Source: CAIKZZ01 sp037443765 (GTDB taxonomy: Bacteria; Pseudomonadota; Gammaproteobacteria; Steroidobacterales; Steroidobacteraceae). Taken from it: a stretch of 64,000 nucleotides of DNA. Positions 32,810 through 42,092 of this stretch are shown here, piece by piece. Both the position numbers and the translations under genes were made by a program. The stretch lies in contig JBBINS010000001.1 in assembly GCA_037443765.1 (NCBI GenBank), forward strand, positions 186,001 to 250,000, read 5' to 3'. Below the pieces are notes generated by a model. The model searched no databases and was not told the origin of the DNA. It saw only the letters and a list, made by a program, of their open reading frames with translations. How positions within the stretch are numbered: the first letter of the stretch is position 1; each line of letters opens with the position of its first letter.

Positions 32810-33427
32810 ATGAACTTCTACGACGAGTGGATTCTGCCACCGCTGATCGACCTCGTGATGCAGCAGCGCCAGTTGCGAAGATACCGCCATGCGCTCGTGC
32901 CAAAGGCGCGGGGACGCGTACTCGAGATCGGCGTGGGATCGGGCCTGAACCTGCCGTTCTATGGCGCCGGAGTCGAATCCGTCATCGGCATCGATCCCTC
33001 TCACCGCTTGCTCGCCATGGCCCGCCGGACGGCGGACGCAACGGCCGTGCGCGCCGAGTTACTGCTCGGCTCCGCGACGGCGTTGCCGCTGCCGGCCGCT
33101 TCCGTCGACACCGTCGTGATGACCTGGACGCTGTGCTCGATTCCGGATCCGGCACAGGCGCTCAGGGAGATGCGGCGGGTCCTCAGACCGGGCGGTGCGT
33201 TATTGTTCGTCGAGCACGGCCTGTCGACCGAATCGGGCGTCGCGTCGTGGCAGCGGGCCCTCACGCCGGTCTGGCGGCGACTCGCCGGCGGCTGCCACCT
33301 GGACCGACGGATCGACCATCTGGTTCGCGGTGCCGGGTTCGATATTCCAGCGCTCGCGACGGGTTACGCCGACGGCCCGCGGCCGATGACGTTTATGTAC
33401 GAGGGCCGGGCCGAACCCACGGGCTGA
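32810..33427 (+). CDS. UbiE/type 11 SAM-dependent methyltransferase
   Basis: A 205-residue methyltransferase with SAM motif LEIGVGSGLN (38-47), IGIDPS and the later LRPGGALLFVEHG. The N-terminal FYDEWILPPLIDLVM and FMYEGRAEP end resemble small phospholipid- or quinone-type methyltransferases. Substrate unknown. The 247 bp upstream hold no recognised element. Confidence 0.82.
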   Translation: MNFYDEWILPPLIDLVMQQRQLRRYRHALVPKARGRVLEIGVGSGLNLPFYGAGVESVIGIDPSHRLLAMARRTADATAVRAELLLGSATALPLPAASVDTVVMTWTLCSIPDPAQALREMRRVLRPGGALLFVEHGLSTESGVASWQRALTPVWRRLAGGCHLDRRIDHLVRGAGFDIPALATGYADGPRPMTFMYEGRAEPTG

Positions 33428-33530
33428 CGCGGGCCCTGGCGTCGCGCACAATTGGCGGTGCGGGTCGCCGGGTATATCCTCGGCCAGCCATCACGTAGAT
33501 GCCGTGCGCGAACCGCGCGAGGAGGCAGCT

Positions 33531-34307
33531 ATGAATGCGCTGAGCGAGGGCGCCGCGCCGACGCCGCTGCAAGCCCAGGTTCGGCGGGTGTCGCCGCTGC
33601 GGCCGTTCGTGTGGTTGAACCGAGGCCTCGCCGACTTCAACCGGTGCTGGCGTCAGGACGTCGCGCACTCCGCACTGATCGTCGTCTTTGGCTGGGTGCT
33701 GCTCTTCCTGCTCGGCGCGCACCCGTACTTTCTTGCCGCAGCGCTGTCCGGCTTTCTGCTCGGTGCGCCGGTGATGGCGACGGGCCTCGTCGAACTGTCA
33801 CGGCGACTCGAGTCCGGGGAGTCGACGACCTTCAACGATTCGCTGACGGCGCTCGAGCGCAACGGTCCGGCGCTCGTCCGCTTCGGGGTGGTACTCGCCG
33901 GGTTCGCGGCCGGCTGGTTCGTCGTCTCGGGCGTGTTCCTGAGTGCCGTTCTGAACGTTCCGCCGCCGGATTTCCTGGAGACCTTCTATCGCGGCTTTCT
34001 CGACTCGGCGACGCGCGCGCAGCTCGTGTCCTATGTCGGAGTCGGCGCCGTGCTGGCGTTGCTGGTGTTCGTACTGTCTGTCGTCACGGTGCCAGCGATC
34101 ACCGACGCGCACGCGACCGCAGAGCAGGCGATGGCCCTCAGCGTCGACGTCGTCCGGACGAGCCCGCTGGCGATGGCGTTGTGGAGCGCGATGCTGGTCG
34201 GGCTGACGGTCGTCGGCTTCGTGACGCTGCTGTTCGGCATGATCGTGGTGATTCCGCTGCTCGGGCACGCGACGTGGCACGCCTACCGGGACCTCGTGCG
34301 AGTGTAG
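33531..34307 (+). CDS. DUF2189-family integral membrane protein
   Basis: A 258-residue protein with about six helices. The motif RPFVWLNRGLADFNRC and the central helices match DUF2189, a family of unknown function. ATG 33531 follows a strong GAGGAGG ribosome site. Confidence 0.82.
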   Translation: MNALSEGAAPTPLQAQVRRVSPLRPFVWLNRGLADFNRCWRQDVAHSALIVVFGWVLLFLLGAHPYFLAAALSGFLLGAPVMATGLVELSRRLESGESTTFNDSLTALERNGPALVRFGVVLAGFAAGWFVVSGVFLSAVLNVPPPDFLETFYRGFLDSATRAQLVSYVGVGAVLALLVFVLSVVTVPAITDAHATAEQAMALSVDVVRTSPLAMALWSAMLVGLTVVGFVTLLFGMIVVIPLLGHATWHAYRDLVRV

Positions 34308-34464
34308 GCGGCGCGCACCCGCGCAAGGGCGGCCGCACGGCGTCGTAGGCGCCTTGCGCGCCCGGCACGCGGGCCACTTGGTTCGGCGCGCAGCCGGACG
34401 GATCCCGAGGCGAGTCAACTGAATTTGCGGTCGAGCACCGCGTCGCTCAAGCGGCTGCTTGCCC

Positions 34465-34483
34465 GTCGCGCTCGCTGCGCGAC
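34465..34483. terminator. 7-bp GC hairpin between convergent genes
   Basis: GTCGCGC (34465-34471) and GCGCGAC (34477-34483) form a perfect stem with a 5-base loop, 16 bp after the end of the leftward hypothetical gene. There is no T-run; possible bidirectional termination. Confidence 0.35.
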
Positions 34484-34498
34484 CTGCGGTTGTCGATC

Positions 34499-34912
34499 TC
34501 AGGACTTGCGACGCGACCCGGACTTGGCGACCGGCGCCGAGATCCGCGCAAAGTCCACGACGAAGCGATCGCCGTCGAATTCCGTGACCTTACCCACGAG
34601 ATCGGGCCGAACGCTGATCATCTTCGGCAACGGTCCCTTCGGCGGCGTCACGATCACGAGGTGCACGGTGAGATCGCCGTCACGGGCCAGCACCAGATGC
34701 TGTCCGAGGAGCGTCTTGTGTCGCTCGCCAGTCTCGTCGGTCGAGAGGGCGTCTTCGTAGCGCAGGACGTCGCGCCGAGTCCGGGCGAACTTGGGCGCCT
34801 GGCAGCTGATCACGACCGTGCCGTCGGCGGCTATCGCCGATAGCGCGGGCTGCCCACGCGGAATTTTTGCACCGTAGCGTGCGTACGCGTCGGCGAGTTT
34901 GAGGTTTTCCAT
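34499..34912 (-). CDS. Hypothetical protein, possibly nucleic-acid binding
   Basis: A 137-residue soluble protein with no signal peptide and a basic C-terminus (KSGSRRKS). Its first half has ADGTVVISCQAPKF and its second half LTVHLVIVTPPKG. No family is recognised with confidence. ATG 34912 has GAGGGACG upstream; a longer reading from 34984 is arginine-rich and unlikely. Confidence 0.6.
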   Translation of the reverse strand: MENLKLADAYARYGAKIPRGQPALSAIAADGTVVISCQAPKFARTRRDVLRYEDALSTDETGERHKTLLGQHLVLARDGDLTVHLVIVTPPKGPLPKMISVRPDLVGKVTEFDGDRFVVDFARISAPVAKSGSRRKS

Positions 34913-35105
34913 GCGGCCGTCCCTCGCTCGGGAATTGAAGGGCGGCTGCGGTGTCGTCGCAGTCGCTCGAGGAGGGCGGCGCACAGAGTGCGCAGCCGCA
35001 TTTGATCCGGGGCCCGTCGCCCCTCGGCGAACGTGCCCTTCAGCGGGTCATGAACCGACCCCGGAGACCGCCGCCGGCCTCCGGGGCAGGCTCGAGGACG
35101 TCCGC

Positions 35106-35429
35106 TTAGTAGCGGTTGCCCGAGCGGAAACCACCGCCGCCGCCACCGCCGCCGCCGCCGGAGCGACCGCCACCGCCGCCCGACGGCGGACGATCCTGCG
35201 CTTCGTTGACGCGCAGCGCACGGCCTTCCATCGAGTGGCCGTTCAGCGCGCCAATGGCGGCTGCAGCGTCCGTGCTCGACATCTCGACGAAGCCGAAGCC
35301 GCGGGGGCGGCCGGTCTCGCGATCGGTCGGGAGAGCGACCGACTGGACGGCGCCGTGGGCGCTGAACAGCGTGCGGACCGCGTCCTCGGTGGCCGTGAAG
35401 GGGAGGTTACCAACGTAAATCTTAGCCAT
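35106..35429 (-). CDS. Single-RRM RNA-binding protein with Gly-rich tail
   Basis: A 107-residue protein with one RNA-recognition motif: RNP2 KIYVGNL (3-9) and RNP1 RGFGFVEM (43-50). It then has a poly-glycine tail ending FRSGNRY. Such proteins bind single-stranded RNA and are often cold-induced in proteobacteria and cyanobacteria. The 269 bp upstream (35430-35698) may contain a structured leader; no clear element was identified. Confidence 0.92.
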   Translation of the reverse strand: MAKIYVGNLPFTATEDAVRTLFSAHGAVQSVALPTDRETGRPRGFGFVEMSSTDAAAAIGALNGHSMEGRALRVNEAQDRPPSGGGGGRSGGGGGGGGGGFRSGNRY

Positions 35430-35698
35430 GATGATGAAGTATCCAAATAAATTGTCGAAAACGCGTGCCGTGCAGGCAAAGGCTCGCTAGGCACGCGCCA
35501 AGACACAGGCGGTACAGTCAAAGACCCGAAGGGTTTTGCCCCCGGAAGCCATCGACCAGTGCGTCGTGTCACCTGATCGAGGTCAATTCGGACGCGGACA
35601 GAGCGCGGGGGGCGCCTGATTCATACGGACGGGCAACGATCAAGGGGAAATATACCACGTGCCCGTCCAGGGCACACGACAATCGTCGCGGCGCCGAT

Positions 35699-35803
35699 TC
35701 AGACGCGCTGGGCCTTCTTTTCCTTCTTGGCCGCGCGCTTCTCTTCCTTCGTCTTGGCCGGCTTCTTCTTGCCTTCCTTCTTGCTGTCCATTCCCTTGCT
35801 CAT
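35699..35803 (-). CDS. 34-residue Lys-rich micro-protein
   Basis: The ORF MSKGMDSKKEGKKKPAKTKE continues to 34 residues, almost half of them Lys or Arg. The ATG is preceded by GGAGG at ideal spacing and overlaps the stop of the upstream micro-ORF (ATGA). Similar short Lys-rich proteins occur widely in proteobacteria without known function; nucleic-acid binding is a reasonable guess. Confidence 0.65.
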   Translation of the reverse strand: MSKGMDSKKEGKKKPAKTKEEKRAAKKEKKAQRV

Positions 35804-35928
35804 GGAACCTCCTTCGGCTCGGTCTCGGCGGGTCGCGGGGGCTGGCGCTTCGCCAAACGCTCCTGCTGCTCGCGCTTCTTCGCGGCTTCGCGTTGCTTCT
35901 TCATGTGCCGATAGTTTGGCTTCGGCAT
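35800..35928 (-). CDS. 42-residue basic micro-protein
   Basis: The ORF starts MPKPNYRHMKKQREAAKKRE and ends PAETEPKEVP; its stop overlaps the start of the next micro-protein. The opening resembles a recurrent family of short basic proteobacterial proteins. The ribosome site of the second gene (GGAGG) lies inside its last codons, supporting a real two-gene unit. Confidence 0.6.
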   Translation of the reverse strand: MPKPNYRHMKKQREAAKKREQQERLAKRQPPRPAETEPKEVP

Positions 35929-36004
35929 GCTGCCCCCGATTGTCTAATGATCAAGATGCGATGCGTGCCGCTGCGCGGCCTGCATATTCGTGACGCGCTC
36001 ACCG

Positions 36005-36226
36005 TCAGCCACCTGACGACCAGTCGGAGGTCGACACAGTCCCGGGCACCCGTGAGCGCGCGAGCCACGCCGGCACCGGCTTGCTGAGCGCCAGCGCCTG
36101 ACGGATCTCCATCAGGAGCGGCCCCGGGCGGTGCGTGAACATCTGCAGCACCTCGGCCGGCACGTTATGCCCAAACGCCTGCCGGTAGGCGGCGATAGCG
36201 GTCGAAAGGTTATCAGGCTCCGTCAC
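36005..36226 (-). CDS. Small conserved hypothetical protein
   Basis: A 73-residue protein. The core AYRQAFGHNVPAEVLQMF and the following RPGPLLMEIRQAL...KPVPAWL segment resemble a recurring short family with an amphipathic helix pair. No function can be assigned. Confidence 0.6.
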   Translation of the reverse strand: MTEPDNLSTAIAAYRQAFGHNVPAEVLQMFTHRPGPLLMEIRQALALSKPVPAWLARSRVPGTVSTSDWSSGG

Positions 36227-36429
36227 GGCGGGTCACTCCAGCGGATGGGCCGGTCTGGCGACGGCCTAGGATGGCGCGCATCGCGAGCCGTCCGGATGAT
36301 GAAAGCGATGGCGTCCGTTCTACGCGTTTTCGGCGCGTTCTGCCCGGGTTTCGCTCGTGCATCGACGCCGCCTGAAGCGATGGCGCGGTCCCGCTGCTCG
36401 ATCCGCGCGCCACGCGGCGGCGGCGCGCG

Positions 36430-36861
36430 TCAGGCGACGGCGGCGAGCCGCAGGCTCTTCGGCAGCAACAGGCCGTCGATCGCGTGGATGCGGCCGTTCG
36501 AAGCCAGGATGTCACCCTGGAGGACCTTGGAGCCGTTCATCGACACCGCTCCGTCCGCACCGACCTCAGCGGTCAGGGAGTTTCCCTCGACGGTCCGCAG
36601 CTCGCCGGACTTCACGTCCTTCGTGGCGACGACGCCCGAGATGACGTGGTACGTCACGATGGTCTTGAGCCGCCGGATATCCTTGAGAAGCATCTTGAGC
36701 TGGCTGGGTGTCATGCGCTCGAACACGGCGTCGGTCGGCGCGAACAGCGTGTACGGACCCGGCGTGCGCAGGGTGTCCATGAACGATGCGGTCTTGAGGA
36801 CGGTCAGCAGCGTCTTGAAGTTGCCTGCCGCCGCGAGCGTGTCGATGATCGTCTTCTTCAT
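36430..36861 (-). CDS. Fasciclin (FAS1) domain protein without signal peptide
   Basis: A 143-residue single FAS1 domain with FAPTDAVF, IVTYHVISGV and the closing IHAIDGLLLPKSL. Bacterial FAS1 proteins are usually secreted, but this one begins directly at the domain (MKKTIIDTLAAAGNF) and shows no signal sequence. An upstream in-frame ATG at 36885 does not add one. Confidence 0.85.
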   Translation of the reverse strand: MKKTIIDTLAAAGNFKTLLTVLKTASFMDTLRTPGPYTLFAPTDAVFERMTPSQLKMLLKDIRRLKTIVTYHVISGVVATKDVKSGELRTVEGNSLTAEVGADGAVSMNGSKVLQGDILASNGRIHAIDGLLLPKSLRLAAVA

Positions 36862-37007
36862 GAGGGCGCCCTTGCCGAGATGCATTGCGTGGGTCTCACA
36901 TTATGCGCGCGAACGGCCCTCCGTGCCGGATTACCCTGAAATATAAGTCTCTCGCCGCTGGTCGCGGCCGCGCGCGCACGACCTTTACCGGGATTCAGCG
37001 GCCGAAA

Positions 37008-37619
37008 TCACGCCCCGCTCTTCGCGATCGCGCGCTGATAGGCGGGCCTTGCCTCGATCCGGTCGGCGAAGCGCGTCAGGTTCGGGAAGGCGTCGCGGCC
37101 GCAGAACTGGACCGCGAGCTGCGCCACGAACGACAGCTGCACGTCGGCGCCGGTGAGGTCGTTGCCGACGAAGAAATCACGGCCGGCCAGTTCACCGTCG
37201 AGCCAGCCGAGATGGTTCTGAAGCTCGCTCTGAATGCGAGGCTGCAGCGGCGCACCCGCCTCGCCGAGCCGGCCAACGTACAGCTTGAGCAGCAGCGGTA
37301 CCATCGCCGACCCCTCGGCGTAGTGCAGCAGCTGGACATAACGCTCGTAGTCCGGCGCGTTCATGGCAGGCGCGAACCGCCCGTTGCCGTAGTGGCGCAC
37401 CAGGTAGTCGACGATCGCACCGGACTCGACGATCACGCGCCCGTCGTCACGGATCACGGGCGACTTGCCGAGCGGATGCACGGCCTTGAGCTCGGCAGGC
37501 GCGAGGCGCGTCACCGGGTCGCGACGGTAGGCGACGACCGTGTACTCGACGCCAAGTTCCTCGAGCAGCCACGTGATGCGGCGGGAGCGCGAGGCGTTCA
37601 AATGATGGACTTCGATCAT
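37008..37619 (-). CDS. Glutathione S-transferase family protein
   Basis: A 203-residue GST. The thioredoxin-like N-domain (1-80) contains HHLNASRSRRITWLLEELG and the glutathione-binding ESGAIVDYL. The helical C-domain ends RPAYQRAIAKSG. ATG 37619 matches the family start. It is divergent from the amidohydrolase gene. Confidence 0.88.
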   Translation of the reverse strand: MIEVHHLNASRSRRITWLLEELGVEYTVVAYRRDPVTRLAPAELKAVHPLGKSPVIRDDGRVIVESGAIVDYLVRHYGNGRFAPAMNAPDYERYVQLLHYAEGSAMVPLLLKLYVGRLGEAGAPLQPRIQSELQNHLGWLDGELAGRDFFVGNDLTGADVQLSFVAQLAVQFCGRDAFPNLTRFADRIEARPAYQRAIAKSGA

Positions 37620-37773
37620 GGCGTCCTCCTGAACAGCCGCAGGAACTGTAGCCCACGCGCTGGCTGATGCGCTGGTTTCGCCGGGCAGATTGATGCGAAC
37701 ATTGCGTCCGGCCTGTACCGGACCCGCGCGACGCCGGATGTCGAGGGGTCGCCGATACCTTTGGGGGGCATGC

Positions 37774-39810
37774 ATGCGTCAGCTGACCGGATCACCGCCT
37801 GCGACACTTGGCGCCTGGGCGGCCGCGTTCCTGCTGACGATGTTTGCCATGGCCGCGCGCGGCGCGCCGGCGCCGGCGCCGGCGGACCTCGTCGTGACCG
37901 AGGCGAGGATCTATACGGCCGCCGGCCCGGAGCTTGCCGAAGCGCTCGCGGTCCGGCACGGCCGCGTCGTCTACGTCGGCGACGCGGCCGGCGCCAACGC
38001 CTTCGTCGGTCCGCACACGGCGGTCCGGCGCTTCGGCGGCCGGCTCGTCGTCCCCGGGCTCGTCGATTCCCACATCCACCCGATCGACATCGTCGATTTC
38101 GACGTTTGCGACCTCGCGAGCGCCCAGAAGTCGCTGCGCGAGCTCTCGACCTTCGTGCGCGCGTGCATGGAGCACTATCGCCCGGCACCCGGCAAATGGC
38201 TGCGAGTCCACCAGTGGAACATGTCGGGTAACACTCCCGATCGCGAGTACCCAACGCTGCGCGCCGCGCTCGACGCGGCCGCACCGACCACACCCGTCGA
38301 ACTGATGGGCAACGACGGTCACAAGGGTGCCTACAACAGCGCCGCGCTCGCGCTGGCGCGCAACACGGCGGGTCGTCAGGTCGGCCTGTCGGCGGCGACG
38401 CTCGCCGCGGACTTTGCGGGCTACCGCAAGCTCGTCGGCGTCGACGAACGGGGCGAGCCGAACGGCGAGGTCAACGAGGATGCGCGCGCCGCGATCGTCG
38501 GGAACAACAATTACAACGATCTTGAGCTGGTGCTTGAGGCGCCGGAGCGCATCACGGCGCGCCTCAACAGCGTCGGGATCACTGCCGTACTCGATGCGGC
38601 GGTGTCCCCCGAGGGCCTCGCGGTCTACGACAAGCTGCTGCGTGGCAGGCACATGACGGTACGCGCGACGCTCGCCCAGCTCTACGACCCGAGCCACACG
38701 CGGACCGCCGATGGTCGCGTCGACTACGATGCGTTGGTCGAGAAAGCGAAGGCGGTGCGCGCGAAATACGCAGGAAACCAGTACGTTCGCGCAGACTTCG
38801 TCAAGCTGTTCGCCGACGGCGTCGTGGAAGGGAATCCGTTCGCGGTGCCACCGACCCTCGGCAACGCCGCGCTCCTCGAGGCGTATCTGCAGCCGGTCTT
38901 CGCGACCGATTCCGGCGGTCACGCGACGGTGACCGGGTACGTCGACACCGCCTCGCCCGCGTGCGTCGCGGCGCGGGCGGAGCCGTCGATGGTCGAGTCC
39001 GCAGCCGACATCGCCGCGTTCACGCAGGCCCACGGCTTCCACCCCGGCCAGTGCCAGATCTCGACGGGCGTGCTGCAGCACGAGCGCGAGATCGAGCTCG
39101 AGTACGTCAAGCGGATGCACCTCGCCGGCTTCAACGTGCACATTCACGTGATCGGCGACCGGGCGCTGCGGACCGCGCTCGATGCGATCGAGGCCGCGCG
39201 CGCGGCCGACGGCGTCTCGACGACCCACGACAGCCTCGCGCACGTGCAATTGACGCGCCCCGAGGAAGTCGCCCGCATGGGCCGCGACCACCTCTACCTC
39301 GCATACACGTATTCCTGGGCGAACGACGATCTCGACTACGACATGACGATCATCCCGTTCCTGCAGCGGATGATTGGCAACAGCGACTCTGCCCGCCACG
39401 TCGCCGGCAGCTGGTACGAGGAGAGCACGTACCCGTTCCGCGCATCGAAGGATGCCGGTGCGGTCCTCGTGGCCGGGTCCGACGCACCGGTCGGAACGCG
39501 CGATCCGCAGCCCTTCGTCAACATGGAAGTGGCGGTCACCCGCCACGATCCCGGCAAACCGTCGTTCAATGCGCGCCAGGCCGTGTCGATCCGCGACGTG
39601 CTCGACGCCTACACGATCAACGGCGCGCGCATGCTGGGGCGCGACGGGGAATTCGGCTCGCTCGAGGTCGGCAAGTCGGCGGACTTCGTCCTGCTCGACC
39701 GCGACATTCTCGCGCTACCCGCGGCGGGCAAGGCCGACGACATCGCCGGGACCCGCGTCCTGGAGACCTGGTTCGAGGGCAAGTGCGTCTACCGGTCTTC
39801 AGCCCATTGA
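37774..39810 (+). CDS. Secreted YtcJ-type metal-dependent amidohydrolase
   Basis: A 678-residue amidohydrolase_3 protein with a Sec signal (about 1-31). Metal-site motifs are DSHIHPID, HIHVIGDRAL and AGSDAPVGTRDP; the dimetal-type Lys/His region is NDGHKGAYN. Family members hydrolyse diverse amides; substrate unknown. GGGGGG lies before the ATG. Confidence 0.85.
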   Translation: MRQLTGSPPATLGAWAAAFLLTMFAMAARGAPAPAPADLVVTEARIYTAAGPELAEALAVRHGRVVYVGDAAGANAFVGPHTAVRRFGGRLVVPGLVDSHIHPIDIVDFDVCDLASAQKSLRELSTFVRACMEHYRPAPGKWLRVHQWNMSGNTPDREYPTLRAALDAAAPTTPVELMGNDGHKGAYNSAALALARNTAGRQVGLSAATLAADFAGYRKLVGVDERGEPNGEVNEDARAAIVGNNNYNDLELVLEAPERITARLNSVGITAVLDAAVSPEGLAVYDKLLRGRHMTVRATLAQLYDPSHTRTADGRVDYDALVEKAKAVRAKYAGNQYVRADFVKLFADGVVEGNPFAVPPTLGNAALLEAYLQPVFATDSGGHATVTGYVDTASPACVAARAEPSMVESAADIAAFTQAHGFHPGQCQISTGVLQHEREIELEYVKRMHLAGFNVHIHVIGDRALRTALDAIEAARAADGVSTTHDSLAHVQLTRPEEVARMGRDHLYLAYTYSWANDDLDYDMTIIPFLQRMIGNSDSARHVAGSWYEESTYPFRASKDAGAVLVAGSDAPVGTRDPQPFVNMEVAVTRHDPGKPSFNARQAVSIRDVLDAYTINGARMLGRDGEFGSLEVGKSADFVLLDRDILALPAAGKADDIAGTRVLETWFEGKCVYRSSAH

Positions 39811-39893
39811 GGGACGGCGGCGTCGCCGGATACGATGGCCGCCACCGGCGCGCGGCGACGTCTGAGCATCGAGGGACGTGGGGAGGGCGCTGA

Positions 39894-40283
39894 ATGGGAT
39901 CGCAGCCGATGGTGATCGAGGAGCGAGGCGTGGAGGTCGAGAGCGGCGATGACCGGGGTGTCACGTGGCGCACCCTCACGAGCGCCGACCGGACCCCGAC
40001 GCAGCAGTTGACGAGCGGCGTCTGTGAGCTCCAGCCAGGGGGGGAGCTCGCGCTGCATCGTCATCCGCCTCTCGAGCTTTACTACTTCCTGGAGGGGACG
40101 GGCGTCGTGACGCTCGGGTCCGTCGACCACGTGGTCCGGAAGGGATCGACGATCTACATCCCCGGCGGCACGCCGCACCGCATCCACAACAACGGTTCCG
40201 TGCCGCTCAAGCTGTTCTACGTGTTCCCTGTGGACTCGTTCAGCGAGGTCGAGTACACGATGCTCGACGCGGCGACGGGCTAG
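39894..40283 (+). CDS. Cupin-domain protein
   Basis: A 129-residue single cupin with both motifs: GGELALHRHPPLELYYFLEG (metal ligands His, His, Glu) and PGGTPHRIHN (His). It may be a small dioxygenase, isomerase or sugar/metabolite-binding protein. GGGGAGGG precedes the ATG. Confidence 0.82.
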   Translation: MGSQPMVIEERGVEVESGDDRGVTWRTLTSADRTPTQQLTSGVCELQPGGELALHRHPPLELYYFLEGTGVVTLGSVDHVVRKGSTIYIPGGTPHRIHNNGSVPLKLFYVFPVDSFSEVEYTMLDAATG

Positions 40284-40333
40284 CGGCCTCATCAGCGGCG
40301 TTCGCGCCACCACCGATACTGGAGCACATACTC

Positions 40334-40549
40334 GTGACGGATGTCAGGGACAGCAATGGCAACGCGCTCGCCGACGGCGATTCGGTAATGGTCATCAAGG
40401 ACCTCAAGGTGAAGGGGTCGTCGGTGACGCTGAAGCGCGGGACGGTGATCAAGAACATCCGCCTCACTGACGATGCTGAGGAGATCGAGTGCAACGCCGA
40501 CAAGGTCAAGGGGCTGGTGCTCAAGACCTGCTTCGTGAAGAAGTCCTAA
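40334..40549 (+). CDS. PhnA/YjdM C-terminal-domain-like small protein
   Basis: A 71-residue protein matching the C-terminal domain of PhnA/YjdM (DSNGNALADGDSVMVIKDLK and KGSSVTLKRGT). The N-terminal zinc ribbon of full-length PhnA is absent. Start is GTG 40334 with GGAG 9 bp upstream. Function unknown; despite the old name these proteins are not phosphonatases. Confidence 0.82.
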   Translation: MTDVRDSNGNALADGDSVMVIKDLKVKGSSVTLKRGTVIKNIRLTDDAEEIECNADKVKGLVLKTCFVKKS

Positions 40550-40612
40550 GCCCGCCGCCGCCGGCCTGGGCGGCCGTGGCGCGCTGACCGCGGGGTTGCG
40601 CTGCGCTGGCCG

Positions 40613-41842
40613 CTACCGAACGGGGCAGTTGCCGGCAGCCGGCGTTCCCGCGAATCGGTCGCCGATCCACGCGATCTGATCCTTCACGGTCCCGGCCATG
40701 GTCGGGTCATGGTCGAAGCCCGGATAGCTGCGAAAGCTGAGCAGCGGGCTGCCGGCCCTGCAGGCCTGCGCGACGGTCTGCCGTACGCCCTCGATCGGCA
40801 CGGTCGCGTCGGCCTCTCCGGCGATCACGAGCAGCGGCCCGGAGACCGGCGTCTCGCCGAGCTCATTCTCCTTGAAGAAGCGTCGCGCCCAAGGGTTGCG
40901 GTTCCATCCGGGCTTCAGCATCGAAGCGCTCGTCAGGTCGGCGTAGAGCGCGTAACCGTGGTACCAGCAGCCGTCCCTGGACGCGGCGGCATAGCGCTGC
41001 ATCGCGAGCGGAGTCAGCATGTCGGTCACGGCGAACGACGGGAACCGCGCGTGGATGCCGTACGCCATGAACGCGAGGTAGAAGCCGACCCCCGGCGTGT
41101 CACCGAGGTGCGTCAGCAACTCCTCGGGTCGCGCGGCGCCGGCGGCCGATACGGCACCGAGGTAGTCCGGATCGTCGAGTCCCGACTCCCGCTCGGCAAC
41201 GCCCCACGCGGCCAGGCCGCCCTGCGAGTGCCCGTCCGCGACCCAGCGCCGGCCGAGCGACGGCACCGCGGCGCGCGCTGCCGGTACCGAGTAGATGACG
41301 TCGTTGACCTGCGCCGTCTTGTTCACGTACTGGTGCAGTCCCGGCGTGCCGAGGCCGTGATAGTCGGTGCCGACGATCGCGAAGCCCGCACGCAGGAAAT
41401 CGGCCAGCCCGAGGTCCCCGTAGTAGTAGTCCCGCATCAGCGACGGCGCGCACTGGCGGCCGACGCCGCTCGTACCGTGGGCCCAGGCGATCACCGGCCA
41501 GCCACCGGCCGGCGGCGTACCCGCGGGCACGAGCACGAAGGCAGACGTCGCGACGCCGCGGCCCTCCGCATCCAGGGAGTGATAGAGGATCCGTGTTGCG
41601 GTGGCTCCCGGCGGCAGCTGGTAGCCGTCGAACGGCTGCGCCTCGAGCAGATCGCCGGGCCGGGTCCTCGACAGGGCGCGCGGCGATGAGTAGAAGCCGG
41701 GCGCGGGCACGTTGACCGCCTGTTCCATGCGCTTGGCCTCGGCCAGCGTCGTCGGCATCTCATCAGCCCGCCCCGCCACGGTGCCGAGCAGCCCTCCGGC
41801 CGCGGCGGCGGCGATGACCAGACCATTCCACGTTCGCGTCAC
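40613..41842 (-). CDS. Secreted lipase-like alpha/beta hydrolase
   Basis: A 409-residue protein with a signal peptide (about 1-26). The nucleophile elbow is DGHSQGG (Ser206), with an Asp in GEADATVP and a His in FDHDPT completing the triad. It resembles the secretory lipase family of fungi and actinobacteria. The start is a GTG at 41842 preceded by AAGGGG; the reading before it is Arg-rich. Confidence 0.78.
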   Translation of the reverse strand: MTRTWNGLVIAAAAAGGLLGTVAGRADEMPTTLAEAKRMEQAVNVPAPGFYSSPRALSRTRPGDLLEAQPFDGYQLPPGATATRILYHSLDAEGRGVATSAFVLVPAGTPPAGGWPVIAWAHGTSGVGRQCAPSLMRDYYYGDLGLADFLRAGFAIVGTDYHGLGTPGLHQYVNKTAQVNDVIYSVPAARAAVPSLGRRWVADGHSQGGLAAWGVAERESGLDDPDYLGAVSAAGAARPEELLTHLGDTPGVGFYLAFMAYGIHARFPSFAVTDMLTPLAMQRYAAASRDGCWYHGYALYADLTSASMLKPGWNRNPWARRFFKENELGETPVSGPLLVIAGEADATVPIEGVRQTVAQACRAGSPLLSFRSYPGFDHDPTMAGTVKDQIAWIGDRFAGTPAAGNCPVR

Positions 41843-42092
41843 GTCGATCCCCTTGCGGGCGAGTGTGCTCGTCGGGCGTCCCAGCCTGATTCTACCGGCA
41901 TCCCGGACCGCCCGGCCGGGCGCGGGCACCGCACCATCCTATCCCGGCAACGCGTCGTGGATTCGTCGGTCGGCGTGAATCGGGCTCCTCAGCGCCCTCG
42001 CGTTCGGCTAGATTTCGAAGTTCCGCCGACCGTGGGGTACGAATGCGGCATCCGGGGCCGCTGCGGGCCCGGAGGCGTCAACCAAGGTTCCG

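Noticed and set aside
35106..35200. Repetitive GGC/GGT stretch considered as a DNA repeat
   Set aside because: It encodes the poly-Gly tail of the RRM protein and has no spacer-repeat order.
37792..39546. Leftward 584-codon frame opposite the amidohydrolase
   Set aside because: Shadow frame; the rightward frame carries all amidohydrolase metal motifs.
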